Positions 43,395 to 51,537 of a stretch of DNA of 64,000 bases are shown here, piece by piece. Positions within the stretch are counted from its first letter, which is position 1. Every line of letters begins with the position of its first letter. Under the pieces are notes generated by a model. The model did not search any database, was not told where the DNA came from, and was given only the letters and a program-made list of their open reading frames with translations. The DNA is from CAVVGB01 sp963747715. Its GTDB lineage: Bacteria; Actinomycetota; Thermoleophilia; Gaiellales; Gaiellaceae. The stretch is from assembly GCA_963747715.1 (NCBI GenBank), contig CAVVGB010000009.1, positions 62,001-126,000 of the forward strand. Reading direction: 5' to 3'. The translations under genes and the position numbers were made by a program.

Positions 43395-44611
43395 CCGCGT
43401 CCGCGGCTGCGCGCCCCCACATCCTCGTTCTCACCACCACGCTGCCCGCTCGAGAAGGCGATGGGACGCCCGCGTTCGTCCTCGACCTCGCTCAGGCTCT
43501 GAGCGCGGACAACGACATCACGATCCTCGCGCCCCGCGTACCTGAGAGCGCCGCGCACGAGCACATCGGCAACGTCGAGATCAAGCGGTTCCCGTATTTC
43601 CCGAAACGCCTTGAGGGCCTCGCCGACGGCGCGATCATGCCGAACCTGCAAGCTGAGCCATGGCGTGTTGTCGAGGTACCGGCCTTGCTCGGCGCGTTCC
43701 TCGCCGCAGCCGTGCGCGAGAGTCGGCGAGCCCGGCCGGATCTCGTGCACGCGCATTGGGTCCTGCCCGGCGGGGTCGTCGCCCTCGCCCTTCACGGGCT
43801 CTTCGGTGTCCCGTACATCGTGACCGCGCACGCGGCCGACATCTTCCGCCTGCGGACGCGCCCTCTCCCGGCCCTTAAGCGCCGAATCGTCGCCCGGGCA
43901 GCGTTCGTTCTTCCGGTCAGCGCGGAGGGAGCTGAGATTCTCGGCCTTCCCCCCGACGAGGCCGGACGCTCCGTCGTCCCGATGGGCGTGGACGTCGACG
44001 CGATCAGCGGCGAGGTCGGTGAGCGCGCCTCGGAAAAGGGCCGCTTTCTCTTCGTCGGCCGGCTGGTCGAGAAGAAGGGTCTCGACGTTCTTCTCCGGGC
44101 ACTCGCCGACGTTCCCGACGGCCAGCTCGTGGTCGTGGGCGACGGACCGATGCGCGGGAAGCTCGAGGAGCTCGGTCGCGAGCTCGGCCTAGCCGGTCGG
44201 GTCAGCTTTGCCGGCCGGCAGGGGTCCGGCCGGGTGGCAGATGAGCTTCGTCGCGCGCACGCTCTCGTCATCCCTTCGCGCATCGCCCGCGACGGCGACG
44301 CCGACGGCACTCCGGTCGTGATGGCGGAGGGGATGGCGGCCGGCGTCCCCGTGATCGCATCGCGGCTCGGGGGACTGTCCGAGCACATCGCCTCGGAAGA
44401 GACCGGCCTCCTCGTGCAGCCGGACGATTCGCCCGCGCTTGCCGAAGCGCTGCGGCGCGTGCTCGCGCACCCCGAGGAGGCGTCCACATGGGCGGAGGCT
44501 GCGCAGGCACACGCGCGCGAGAGGCTGGACGTCGCGGTCACCGCCCGGCGCTACCAGGAGCTCATCGAGGTTTCGCTGCGAAGATCGGGAGCTACTTCGT
44601 CGCGACGATGA
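43391..44611 (+). CDS. Glycosyltransferase family 4 (GT-B)
   Basis: 406-aa GT-B glycosyltransferase. The N-terminal Rossmann domain begins HILVLTTTLPAREGDGTP; VHAHWVLPGGVVALAL and VTAHAADIFRLR are acceptor-side motifs. The C-terminal donor domain holds FVGRLVEKKGLDVLLRAL, VVGDGPMRGKLEEL and the E-x7-E segment EGMAAGVPVIASRLGGLSE. Retaining mechanism expected. The ATG overlaps the methyltransferase stop by four bases; its 3' end overlaps the convergent methyltransferase by 20 bp. Confidence 0.94.
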   Translation: MTASAAARPHILVLTTTLPAREGDGTPAFVLDLAQALSADNDITILAPRVPESAAHEHIGNVEIKRFPYFPKRLEGLADGAIMPNLQAEPWRVVEVPALLGAFLAAAVRESRRARPDLVHAHWVLPGGVVALALHGLFGVPYIVTAHAADIFRLRTRPLPALKRRIVARAAFVLPVSAEGAEILGLPPDEAGRSVVPMGVDVDAISGEVGERASEKGRFLFVGRLVEKKGLDVLLRALADVPDGQLVVVGDGPMRGKLEELGRELGLAGRVSFAGRQGSGRVADELRRAHALVIPSRIARDGDADGTPVVMAEGMAAGVPVIASRLGGLSEHIASEETGLLVQPDDSPALAEALRRVLAHPEEASTWAEAAQAHARERLDVAVTARRYQELIEVSLRRSGATSSRR

Positions 44612-45113
44612 AGAGCGTGAACGGGAAGCGCCGCGGTCCCCGATGCTTGACGTCGACGTCCGCGAACTCCGCGAGCATGCGCCGAACCGAGTGTTCCGTG
44701 AACCGCCAGAAGTCCTCGGGCTCGTCGTGATACGGGAAGAGGTGCGGAACGCTGATCACGGCGCGGCCGCCAGGTTTGAGGGCGCGATGAATACGGTCGA
44801 CCGCGGCGCGCGCGTCGTAGACGTGCTCGAGCACGCTCGAGCAGAGGATGACGTCGAACTCGCCGTCGAAGTCCATCGTGGTTGCGTCGACGATGGCGTG
44901 CCCGTACTCGGGCACGACGTCCGACTGCACGAACTCGTTCGACGGATCGAAGAAGGATCGCATCGAATAGGTGTCCGCACCGAGGTCGCGTCGGCCGCTT
45001 CCGAGCTCGAGGATCCTGGCGTCGTGCACCGTCTCGGCGACCCGCTCGACCTGACGATTCACCCACCGTCGGCTTCCGATCACGCTCCAGAGCGTGCTCT
45101 TCATCGATCTCAT
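44592..45113 (-). CDS. SAM-dependent methyltransferase (type 11-like)
   Basis: 173-aa methyltransferase when started at MRSMKSTLW (45113), judged from natural composition; the longer frame upstream is Arg-rich and probably non-coding. Motif I ILELGSGRRDLGADTY, post I VQSDVVPEYGHAIVDATTMDF, motif IV FDVILCSSVLEHVYDARAAV, and motif VI ALKPGGRAVISVPHLFPYHDEPEDFWRFT place it among methyltransferases in glycan clusters. Convergent with the GT4 gene and divergent from the pyruvyltransferase. Confidence 0.82.
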   Translation of the reverse strand: MRSMKSTLWSVIGSRRWVNRQVERVAETVHDARILELGSGRRDLGADTYSMRSFFDPSNEFVQSDVVPEYGHAIVDATTMDFDGEFDVILCSSVLEHVYDARAAVDRIHRALKPGGRAVISVPHLFPYHDEPEDFWRFTEHSVRRMLAEFADVDVKHRGPRRFPFTLFIVATK

Positions 45114-45209
45114 GAGAGGCAGTCGGCCGGCCTTGGCACCATCGCGCTCCCGAGCGTAATCACGAGGCGGGGTGCCTTGCGCACCACCTCGGCGACGTAG
45201 GGCCGCAGC

Positions 45210-46336
45210 TTGGTCGCCGTCATTCACGCCTACAGTCGCCGCAACGCGGGCGACGGCCTGCTCGTGGATCTCTCGCTGGAGCGCCTCGAGCGCGCAGGCG
45301 CTCGCCGGACGCGACTGCGAGGTGTTCGCCCTGGACGCCGCCTCGTTCGGCGACCTCCCTCACGTCCACCAAATAGGAGTGCCGGGCCGGCGCCCGTCCC
45401 CAGCCATGGTGCCAGCGGCCGGGCAACTCGCCGCGTCGGCCGTCTACGTCGGCAGCGGCCGGCGTCTGAAGCTCGGGCAACTCCCCGACGTGCTGGCCCG
45501 TGCCGATGCGATCGTCGCGGTCGGGGGCGGGTACCTGCGCACGGGCACGACCGTCGCGTCGCTCGGCACGCTTCTCAACCACGTCCCGCAGCTTGCAGCC
45601 GCGTCGCGGGCCACTGTGCCCACCGTCTACCTGCCCCAGAGCATCGGTCCGCTCCGCGGGCCGGTCGGTGCGCTCGTTCGCCGGCTGCTGCAGCGAATCG
45701 ACCTCGTTTGCGTGCGTGACGATCGAAGCGTCGACGAGCTCGGCCCGCGCTTGCCGGTGCAGCGCTTCTCCGACCTCGCCGTCTTGCAGCTCAGCGAGCA
45801 GCTCGCGCAGGGAAACGGGAAAACATCGAACGGCGACCGGGTCGTGCTCGTCGGGCGCGAGCTGACGAACGGCAAGGCGTACGAGGAGCATCTCGTCGAG
45901 CTGGCAAGCCGGCTCGGCGAGGTCACGTGGGCGGCGCAGGCCGAAGGCCTGGGGACCAAGAGTGACGTCAGCCTCTACGAGCGGCTCGGCGTGCGAAGCG
46001 ACGGACGGTTGCTGGATCTTCTCGAGAACGGCTCGCCCGGCGTTGTCGTCTCGACGAGGTTGCACGGAGCGGTGCAGTCCTTGCTCGCGGGCGTCCCCGC
46101 CGTCCATCTCGGCTACGAGCGCAAGAGCTGGAGCGCCTACGAGGACCTCGGGCTGTCGGACTACGTGCACAACGCGCGCTCGTTCGACCCGGCGGCGGTG
46201 GCGGCGCAGGCGCTCGCAGCTTGTCTCTGACCCGAGCGCTTTCTGGCAGCGGATCGAGGAGCGGCGGCCGGCGCTCGCCGAGAGCTCGCAACGTCTGGAC
46301 GCCTTGATCGGCGAGCATCTGTCGGCGGTCGGGTAA
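45210..46336 (+). CDS. Polysaccharide pyruvyl transferase family protein (two frameshifts)
   Basis: WcaK/CsaB-type enzyme, about 374 aa, adding ketal-pyruvate from PEP to sugars. N-terminal VAVIHAYSRRNAGDGLLVDLSL is in one frame (TTG start 45210, six bases after TAGGGC); GRDCEVFALDAASFGDLP and VYLPQSIGPLRGPVGALV, then VVVSTRLHGAVQSLLAGVPAV are in the next; the tail DPSAFWQRIEERRPALAES is in the third. Each change is +1, near 45291-45302 and at 46221. The repaired gene ends at TAA 46336, 5 nt before the next start. Confidence 0.82.
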
Positions 46337-46341
46337 GGACG

Positions 46342-47271
46342 TTGCGCAACTTCGCCGCGTCCCTCGCACGTCGATTCGCCGCCTTCGCAGAGTGGCGGCG
46401 AGGCCCGACGGATGCCACTCGCCGGCGAGTGGTCTTCGCCGCCGCGCTCGTGCTCTTCGTCGGGGGCTTCGTCGTCGCCCTTCTCAGCCTTCCGGAGGTC
46501 GAGCAGGATCCACGCTGGGAGCTCCTGGCCGTTGTCGGCTTCGTCGGCGTTCCCCTCACGCTCGTCCTGAACGCGGCCGAGTACCAGGTGGCCGCCGCCG
46601 TCGCCGAGTACAAGGTCTCGTTCCCCGCCGCGCTGCGCGTCGGCTACCTCGCGACCGCTGCGAACATGCTTCCCATCCCCGGGGCGATACTCGTGCGCGC
46701 GCACGCGCTTCGCAGCCTGGGCGGGTCCTACGGACGGATCGCGCTCTCCACCGGAATCGTCGGCCTCTGTTTCGTCGGGATGACGTGCGCGCTCGCCAGC
46801 GGCGTGCTGATCGCTTCCGACGAGCTCGTGGTGGGTGGCGTTCTCGCGGCGGCCGGGCTCGCGCTACTCGTGCTCGCGTTCGTCCTTCTCAAGCTGGAAC
46901 GCACGTCTCTCGCGAGTCTCCGGCTGCTGCTCGCCGCCTGCGTGCGTGCGTCGGCTGCCATCGCCGTCAAAGCCGGACGGCTCTACCTCCTGCTCCTTGC
47001 GTTCGGGTACGACGCCGGTGCGACGCAGGCACTCACGCTGACGGTGGCCGCCGTGATCGCGACGACTCTCGGATTCTTTCCCGGCGGACTCGGCGCCGCC
47101 GAGGCGCTCGCCGCGGCTTTCAGCCCGCTCGTCGGCTTGTCCGCCTCCGTCGGCTTCGTGGTCAGCGCCGTCGACAGACTCATCTCGATGATCGGTCTCG
47201 CGGTCATCGGCGGCGTGGCGTACGTCGTCGCTCGCCGGCGCGAAACCCCGGGTTCGGCCGAAGCCTCCTAG
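46342..47271 (+). CDS. Lysylphosphatidylglycerol synthase/UPF0104-like membrane protein
   Basis: 309-aa integral membrane protein with about eight helices of the flippase-like (AglD/LPG_synthase_TM) family. Typical features are the NAAEYQVAAAV region, ATAANMLPIPGAILVRAHAL with a central Pro, and the late ATTLGFFPGGLGAAEALAAAF motif with a conserved Pro-Gly-Gly-x-Gly. Such proteins are proposed to move lipids or lipid-linked sugars. TTG start 46342 follows the pyruvyltransferase by 5 nt. The end overlaps the nucleotidyltransferase by 4 bp. Confidence 0.82.
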   Translation: MRNFAASLARRFAAFAEWRRGPTDATRRRVVFAAALVLFVGGFVVALLSLPEVEQDPRWELLAVVGFVGVPLTLVLNAAEYQVAAAVAEYKVSFPAALRVGYLATAANMLPIPGAILVRAHALRSLGGSYGRIALSTGIVGLCFVGMTCALASGVLIASDELVVGGVLAAAGLALLVLAFVLLKLERTSLASLRLLLAACVRASAAIAVKAGRLYLLLLAFGYDAGATQALTLTVAAVIATTLGFFPGGLGAAEALAAAFSPLVGLSASVGFVVSAVDRLISMIGLAVIGGVAYVVARRRETPGSAEAS

Positions 47272-47996
47272 AGGCTCGCGATCTCGCGCGCACGCTCGAG
47301 GTCGGCGGCGTCGTCCACCTCGACCCATTCGAGCGCGCCGATCGGAACCGTTCCGATCTCACCGCCGGCGTCGACGAACTCCTGGAACCCGTCTTCGTAG
47401 TAAAGGGCGGGGTCACGTCGCCACGTCCGCTCGAGGGCAGCCGCGAGGGGCTCCGCGGCGGCGGGCTCGATCAGCGTCACTCCGATGTACTCCCCGGCCG
47501 CCGCCCTCGGATCGAGCCGCTTGCTGATCTTGGCGAGGTGACCTGCGGCGGAGACTGCAACCTTCATCTCCTCGTCGCCCAGCGGCTTTGTGTCGTCGAC
47601 GGCGATGGAGATGGCCGCGCCACCCGCGGCGAGGAGAGCTTCCTCGACGGCGCTCGGGTGGACGGTGTCCCCGTTCAGGAGCAAGACCGTCTGGTCGATG
47701 GCTTCGCAGGCGAGCCAGAGGGAGTAGGCGTTGTTCCACTCCTCGGCCCGCTCGTTGAAGAGGAGCTCGATTCGCACTCCGTGGCGGTGCTCGAGCTTCG
47801 GGGCCCGCTCCTCGATCCGTTGCGATGCGAAGCCGGTAACGACGACCACGTGCTCGGCGCCGACGGCTCGCAGGTTCGCGAGCGCGAGGTCGAGGATCGT
47901 GTCCTCGCCGGCCACGGGCAGGAGGGTCTTCGGAAGCGAGTCCGTCAGCGGATGCAGACGGCGGCCCGGGCCGGCGGCGAGGACGACGCCCTTCAA
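47268..47996 (-). CDS. Sugar/inositol-phosphate nucleotidyltransferase
   Basis: 242-aa NTP_transferase protein. VVLAAGPGRRLHPLTDSLPKTLLPV is the nucleotide-binding signature (G-x-G-x-R and Pro-Lys), LLNGDTVHPS provides the metal Asp, and EWVEVDDAADLERA is the second metal site near the C-terminus, as seen in CTP: phospho-alcohol cytidylyltransferases such as LicC and inositol-1-phosphate cytidylyltransferase. It may make the CDP-alcohol used by the transferase at 39687-40469. TTG start; divergent from the glycosyltransferase at 48080. Confidence 0.85.
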   Translation of the reverse strand: MKGVVLAAGPGRRLHPLTDSLPKTLLPVAGEDTILDLALANLRAVGAEHVVVVTGFASQRIEERAPKLEHRHGVRIELLFNERAEEWNNAYSLWLACEAIDQTVLLLNGDTVHPSAVEEALLAAGGAAISIAVDDTKPLGDEEMKVAVSAAGHLAKISKRLDPRAAAGEYIGVTLIEPAAAEPLAAALERTWRRDPALYYEDGFQEFVDAGGEIGTVPIGALEWVEVDDAADLERAREIASL

Positions 47997-48079
47997 CGCT
48001 CTGTCACGTCGGCCAAGGTCTTTCGGCGCCTCACGATGCGCAGACCGTACCGCCAGACCTTTAGGCTCGCCCGCGCGCT

Positions 48080-49051
48080 ATGAAAAGCGATCGACGCAGG
48101 GCCGAGTCGTGCTTCGTGATCGCCACGCACGAGCGGCCCGAGTACCTCCTGAACGCCGTTCGGAGCCTGGTCGAGCAGACCGTGCTCCCGCATGAGCTTT
48201 GCATCGTCGACTCGAGTGGGGAGGCGCCGGCTCGTGCGGAGATCGAGAAGCTCTGCGCCGACGCCGGGCTCGCACTCGACTACGTGCACCCGGCGCCGCG
48301 CGGCCTCCCCTCGCAGCGCAACGTCGGCATCGACCGGACCACGGGCGATCCCGTCTTCCTGATCGACGACGACGTCCTGATCGCTCCCGACGGGCACGAG
48401 AAGATCCTCGCGGAGTACGAGCGGTGGGGTCCCGAGCTCGGCGGAGTGTGCGGGGTTCCGCTGCGGCCCGCCATTCCGCACAAGCTCGTGATCTGGTGGC
48501 GACGGCTGTTCGGCATGGGAGGGTGGTGGCCCGAAGCGAGCGGGAAGATGCGCGCGGGCTTCTACGCCGAGACCATCGTGTCCTCGTCGCGCGTCCGCAC
48601 GCTCGAGTTCTTCACCGGCCTGTTCATGTCGTACAGGCGGGCGGTGTTCGAGCACGAGCGCTTCGACGAGAATCTCCGCGGCTACGCCTACAAGGAGGAC
48701 GTCGACTTCTCCTACCGCGTGGGGAAGCGCGGCTACCTGCTCGTTCTCACGCCCGAGGCTCGCATCGACCACCTGAAAGCGCCCGCGCAGCGCCTGGCGC
48801 CGTACGACCTCCAGCGCATGTACCTCGGCAACCAGTTCTACCTCCACAAGAAGAACATGCCGCAGACCTTCCGGTACAAGGCAGCGCTCTGGTGGGCGCT
48901 GGTCGGGACGCTCTTCCTGTACCTGGGCAAGGCGATCCAGACGCGCGACCACGGCCACGTCACCGGGCTCGTCGTCGGGGCGTGGGAGCAGGCGCGGGGC
49001 CGCGGCTTGATCGACCCGACGTCCGAGAGAGAGCGCGACGGGGGCCACTAG
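48080..49051 (+). CDS. Glycosyltransferase family 2
   Basis: 323-aa GT-A glycosyltransferase. SCFVIATHERPEYLLNAV opens the fold; LCIVDSSGEAP, GLPSQRNVGIDRTTGDPVFLIDDDV (DDD metal motif) and the late YAYKEDVDFSYRVGKRG (acceptor base and E-D) are typical. No membrane helix apart from a weak hydrophobic segment near the C-terminus (ALWWALVGTLFLYLG). A TAGGCT -10-like box ends 12 nt before the ATG. Its stop TAG is part of the -10 box of the following gene. Confidence 0.92.
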   Translation: MKSDRRRAESCFVIATHERPEYLLNAVRSLVEQTVLPHELCIVDSSGEAPARAEIEKLCADAGLALDYVHPAPRGLPSQRNVGIDRTTGDPVFLIDDDVLIAPDGHEKILAEYERWGPELGGVCGVPLRPAIPHKLVIWWRRLFGMGGWWPEASGKMRAGFYAETIVSSSRVRTLEFFTGLFMSYRRAVFEHERFDENLRGYAYKEDVDFSYRVGKRGYLLVLTPEARIDHLKAPAQRLAPYDLQRMYLGNQFYLHKKNMPQTFRYKAALWWALVGTLFLYLGKAIQTRDHGHVTGLVVGAWEQARGRGLIDPTSERERDGGH

Positions 49052-49054
49052 ACT
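49049..49054 (+). promoter_or_regulatory. -10 box TAGACT embedded in the upstream stop codon
   Basis: TAGACT begins with the TAG stop of the preceding glycosyltransferase and ends 6 nt before ATG 49061. It would give a leaderless transcript for the next gene independent of the upstream one. Confidence 0.5.
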
Positions 49055-49060
49055 CGCCGC

Positions 49061-50185
49061 ATGGTGCTTCGTGCGCTCGCGTGGGGATCGCTCGCGCTCA
49101 TCGGCTGGACGCACGTCGGTTACCCGCTGGCGGCCGCGGCGGCCGCGCGGGTCCGCCGGTACCGGCCACGACTGGACGACGATTTCATGGCCGACGTCGC
49201 TCTCGTCATCGCCGCGCACGACGAGGAGGACGCGATTCGCGAGCGGATCGAGAATGCCCTGCGTCTCGACTATCCGCACGGACGGCTCGAGATCCTCGTC
49301 GCCTCCGACGGGTCATCCGACGGAACGGGGGAGATCGTGGACAGTTTCGGCGACCTGCGCGTCCGCCTCCTCGACCTGCCACGGATGGGCCAGGTGGCCG
49401 CCCAGAACGCCGGAGTGGGAGCGACGACGAGCGAGGTGGTGGCGTTCACGGACGCCAACTCGTCCTGGGAGCCCGACGCCCTTCGCAAGCTGGTTCGCAA
49501 CCTCGCCGACCCCGAGGTCGCGTACGTCTGCGGGCGCCTTCAGCTCGAGGACGCCGGCAACGGTGCCAACCGCGAGGGTCTCTACTGGAGCTACGAGCTC
49601 TGGCTGCGCGAGCAGGAATCCATGTGCGGGTCGATCACGGCCGGAAACGGAGGGATCTACGCCGTTCGCCGTTCAGCGTTCGTCGAGCTCGAGCCGGGAC
49701 GCAGTCACGACCTCGGGCTGCCCTACCGCCTGAGGCGGCGGGGCCTCCGCTCCGTGTACGACCCGCGCGCACGCGCGCGCGAGAAGGGTCTGCCGACCTC
49801 GCAGGCCGAATGGCCGAGGAAGGTGCGCATGCTGTCGCAGGCCTGGGGTGAGGTCCTCTCCGGCGGGCTCGCCGATCCGCGCGGGCAGCCGCCGCTCTAC
49901 TTCGCCGCCCTCGTCTCGCATCGCGTGATCCGCTACGCGACGGGACCGCTCCATCTCGTCCTCTTCGGTACAACCGCGTTCCTCGCGCGGCGCGACGGTG
50001 CAGCCCGCGCCCTTTTCCGCGCTCAGCTCGCGTTCCTCGCGGCCGCGGCGATCGGCAGAAAACGCCCCGGCGCGCCCGTCGCCGGCGCGGCTTGGTACTA
50101 CCTCGTCGTCACGGCCGCGTCCGTCGCGGGCCTCGCGCGCTCGCTTCGTCGCGGGCCGGAAACCACGTGGACGCCGCGGCGATGA
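49061..50185 (+). CDS. Membrane-anchored glycosyltransferase family 2
   Basis: 374-aa enzyme with an N-terminal helix (LAWGSLALIGWTHVGYPLAAAA), a GT-A domain (VALVIAAHDEEDAIRERI, VASDGSSDGTGEIV, VVAFTDANSSWEPDAL), an acceptor motif SITAGNGGIYAVRR, and two C-terminal hydrophobic regions (about 285-305 and 330-355). The architecture resembles processive or lipid-linked GT2 enzymes such as the hyaluronan/cellulose-synthase-like group, but a QxxRW motif is replaced by QAEWPRKVRM, so processivity is uncertain. ATGA overlap with the next gene. Confidence 0.9.
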   Translation: MVLRALAWGSLALIGWTHVGYPLAAAAAARVRRYRPRLDDDFMADVALVIAAHDEEDAIRERIENALRLDYPHGRLEILVASDGSSDGTGEIVDSFGDLRVRLLDLPRMGQVAAQNAGVGATTSEVVAFTDANSSWEPDALRKLVRNLADPEVAYVCGRLQLEDAGNGANREGLYWSYELWLREQESMCGSITAGNGGIYAVRRSAFVELEPGRSHDLGLPYRLRRRGLRSVYDPRARAREKGLPTSQAEWPRKVRMLSQAWGEVLSGGLADPRGQPPLYFAALVSHRVIRYATGPLHLVLFGTTAFLARRDGAARALFRAQLAFLAAAAIGRKRPGAPVAGAAWYYLVVTAASVAGLARSLRRGPETTWTPRR

Positions 50186-50802
50186 CGAAGCGCGGCTACG
50201 AACGCGTCAAGCGGGCCGTGGACGTCCTTCTTTCGACGGCCGGCCTCGTCGTCACGTCGCCGCTTCTCGCCGGCGCAGCCGTTGCGATTCGTCTCGAGAG
50301 TGCCGGCCCGGTCGTGCTGCGCCAGACGCGCGTCGGCAAGGATGGCTGCGACTTCACGATGTTCAAGTTTCGGACGATGGTCGTCGACGCGCACACCACC
50401 GGCGCGGGCTGGCTCACGGCGCAAGACGACCCCCGCATCACTCGCGTCGGATCGTTTCTCCGCAAGTCGGCGCTGGACGAGCTCCCACAGCTCGTGAACG
50501 TCCTGCGCGGTGACATGAGCATCGTCGGGCCCCGGCCGACGCTTCGCTACCAGGTCGAGCAGTACACGTCTTTGCAGAGACGGCGTCTCGAGGTGCGGCC
50601 CGGTCTCACCGGCTGGGCGCAGGTGCGCGGGCGGAATCTCTTGACGTGGCCCGAGCGGATCCTGCTCGACATCTGGTACGTCGAGCACCGTTCACTCTGG
50701 CTCGACACGAAGATCCTCGTCCGCACCGTCCCGGTCCTGCTGCGGGGCGGCGGCGTCTACAACGACGCACGCGGCGACTGGGGCGAGGGCGAGCCGACTT
50801 AA
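50182..50802 (+). CDS. Undecaprenyl-phosphate sugar phosphotransferase (WcaJ/WbaP-type, short form)
   Basis: 206-aa bacterial sugar transferase. It starts polymer assembly by moving sugar-1-phosphate to undecaprenyl phosphate. The reentrant membrane helix is VKRAVDVLLSTAGLVVTSPL; the catalytic block is TMFKFRTMVVDA, then LRKSALDELPQLVNVLRGDMSIVGPRP and the C-terminal VRPGLTGWAQVRGRN. The short form lacks the N-terminal helices of WbaP. Coupled to the preceding glycosyltransferase through ATGA. Start of the lipid-linked pathway in this locus. Confidence 0.95.
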   Translation: MTKRGYERVKRAVDVLLSTAGLVVTSPLLAGAAVAIRLESAGPVVLRQTRVGKDGCDFTMFKFRTMVVDAHTTGAGWLTAQDDPRITRVGSFLRKSALDELPQLVNVLRGDMSIVGPRPTLRYQVEQYTSLQRRRLEVRPGLTGWAQVRGRNLLTWPERILLDIWYVEHRSLWLDTKILVRTVPVLLRGGGVYNDARGDWGEGEPT

Positions 50803-50815
50803 GAAGGCTCGTGCG

Positions 50816-51469
50816 CTATGCGAGCGGCTTGGCCGGAACGCCGACGACGCGCGCGCCGTCCTCGACGTCCCGGATGACGACGGCGCCGGCGCCGACGAGA
50901 GCGCCGTTCCCGATGCGGATCCCCTCGATGACGGCCGCGCCGATGCCGACGTGTGCGCCCTCGCCGACGGTGACGAGGCCGGCGAGGAGAGCGCCTGGCG
51001 CGATGTGTGCGTGCGCGCCTATGCGGCAGTCGTGCTCGACGATCGCCGCCGTGTTCACGATCACGCCGGCGCCGATCTCCGCTCCGGCGTTCACGACGGC
51101 GTACGCGAAGATCTGCGCGCCGGGGCCGACCTGGGCGTCCGGAGAGATGCTCGCCGTCGCGTGCGCGATGGGCGGCAACTCGAAGCCGGCGTCGCGCAGG
51201 CGCTCGAACACGCGCCGACGCGGCCCGCTGTCGGTCGTTCCGCCGACGCCGGTGAACGCGTGCCGTACGCCGTCGTTGAGAAAGCCCTCCAAGCTGTCGG
51301 CGGCGGAGACGACCTGAACGCCGAGGATCTCGTCGCCCGCACGTTCCGGATCGTCGTCGACGATCGCCTTCGGGTCGTAGACGTTCGCGGATCGAATCGC
51401 GTCGAGAAGAGACTTGGCGTGGGTGCCCGCGCCGAGGCCGACGATCGGAATGAGCTCGGAGGGCGTCAC
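50816..51469 (-). CDS. Sugar O-acyltransferase, sialic acid NeuD/PglD family
   Basis: 217-aa left-handed beta-helix acyltransferase. An N-terminal Rossmann-like segment (LIPIVGLGAGTHAKSLLDAI) is followed by hexapeptide repeats ISPDAQVGPGAQIFAYAVV, IGAHAHIAPGALLAG and VTVGEGAHVGIGAAVIEGI, ending GVPAKPLA. GTG 51469 was chosen because a TACGAT box ends 7 nt upstream and because the extension upstream is Arg-rich. Likely acetylates an amino sugar of the glycan. Confidence 0.9.
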   Translation of the reverse strand: MTPSELIPIVGLGAGTHAKSLLDAIRSANVYDPKAIVDDDPERAGDEILGVQVVSAADSLEGFLNDGVRHAFTGVGGTTDSGPRRRVFERLRDAGFELPPIAHATASISPDAQVGPGAQIFAYAVVNAGAEIGAGVIVNTAAIVEHDCRIGAHAHIAPGALLAGLVTVGEGAHVGIGAAVIEGIRIGNGALVGAGAVVIRDVEDGARVVGVPAKPLA

Positions 51470-51476
51470 GTGCGCG

Positions 51477-51512
51477 ATCGTATCGCTGCGTCCTTCGAGC
51501 GATGGGTAGCCT
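51477..51512. promoter_or_regulatory. Divergent -10 boxes between acyltransferase and PQQ-propeller genes
   Basis: Minus-strand TACGAT (51477-51482) ends 7 nt before GTG 51469; plus-strand TAGCCT (51507-51512) lies 25 nt before TTG 51538. The acyltransferase is probably leaderless; the lipoprotein has a short leader. Confidence 0.45.
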
Positions 51513-51537
51513 GACCCGAATCGAGAGGGTCTAGTCC

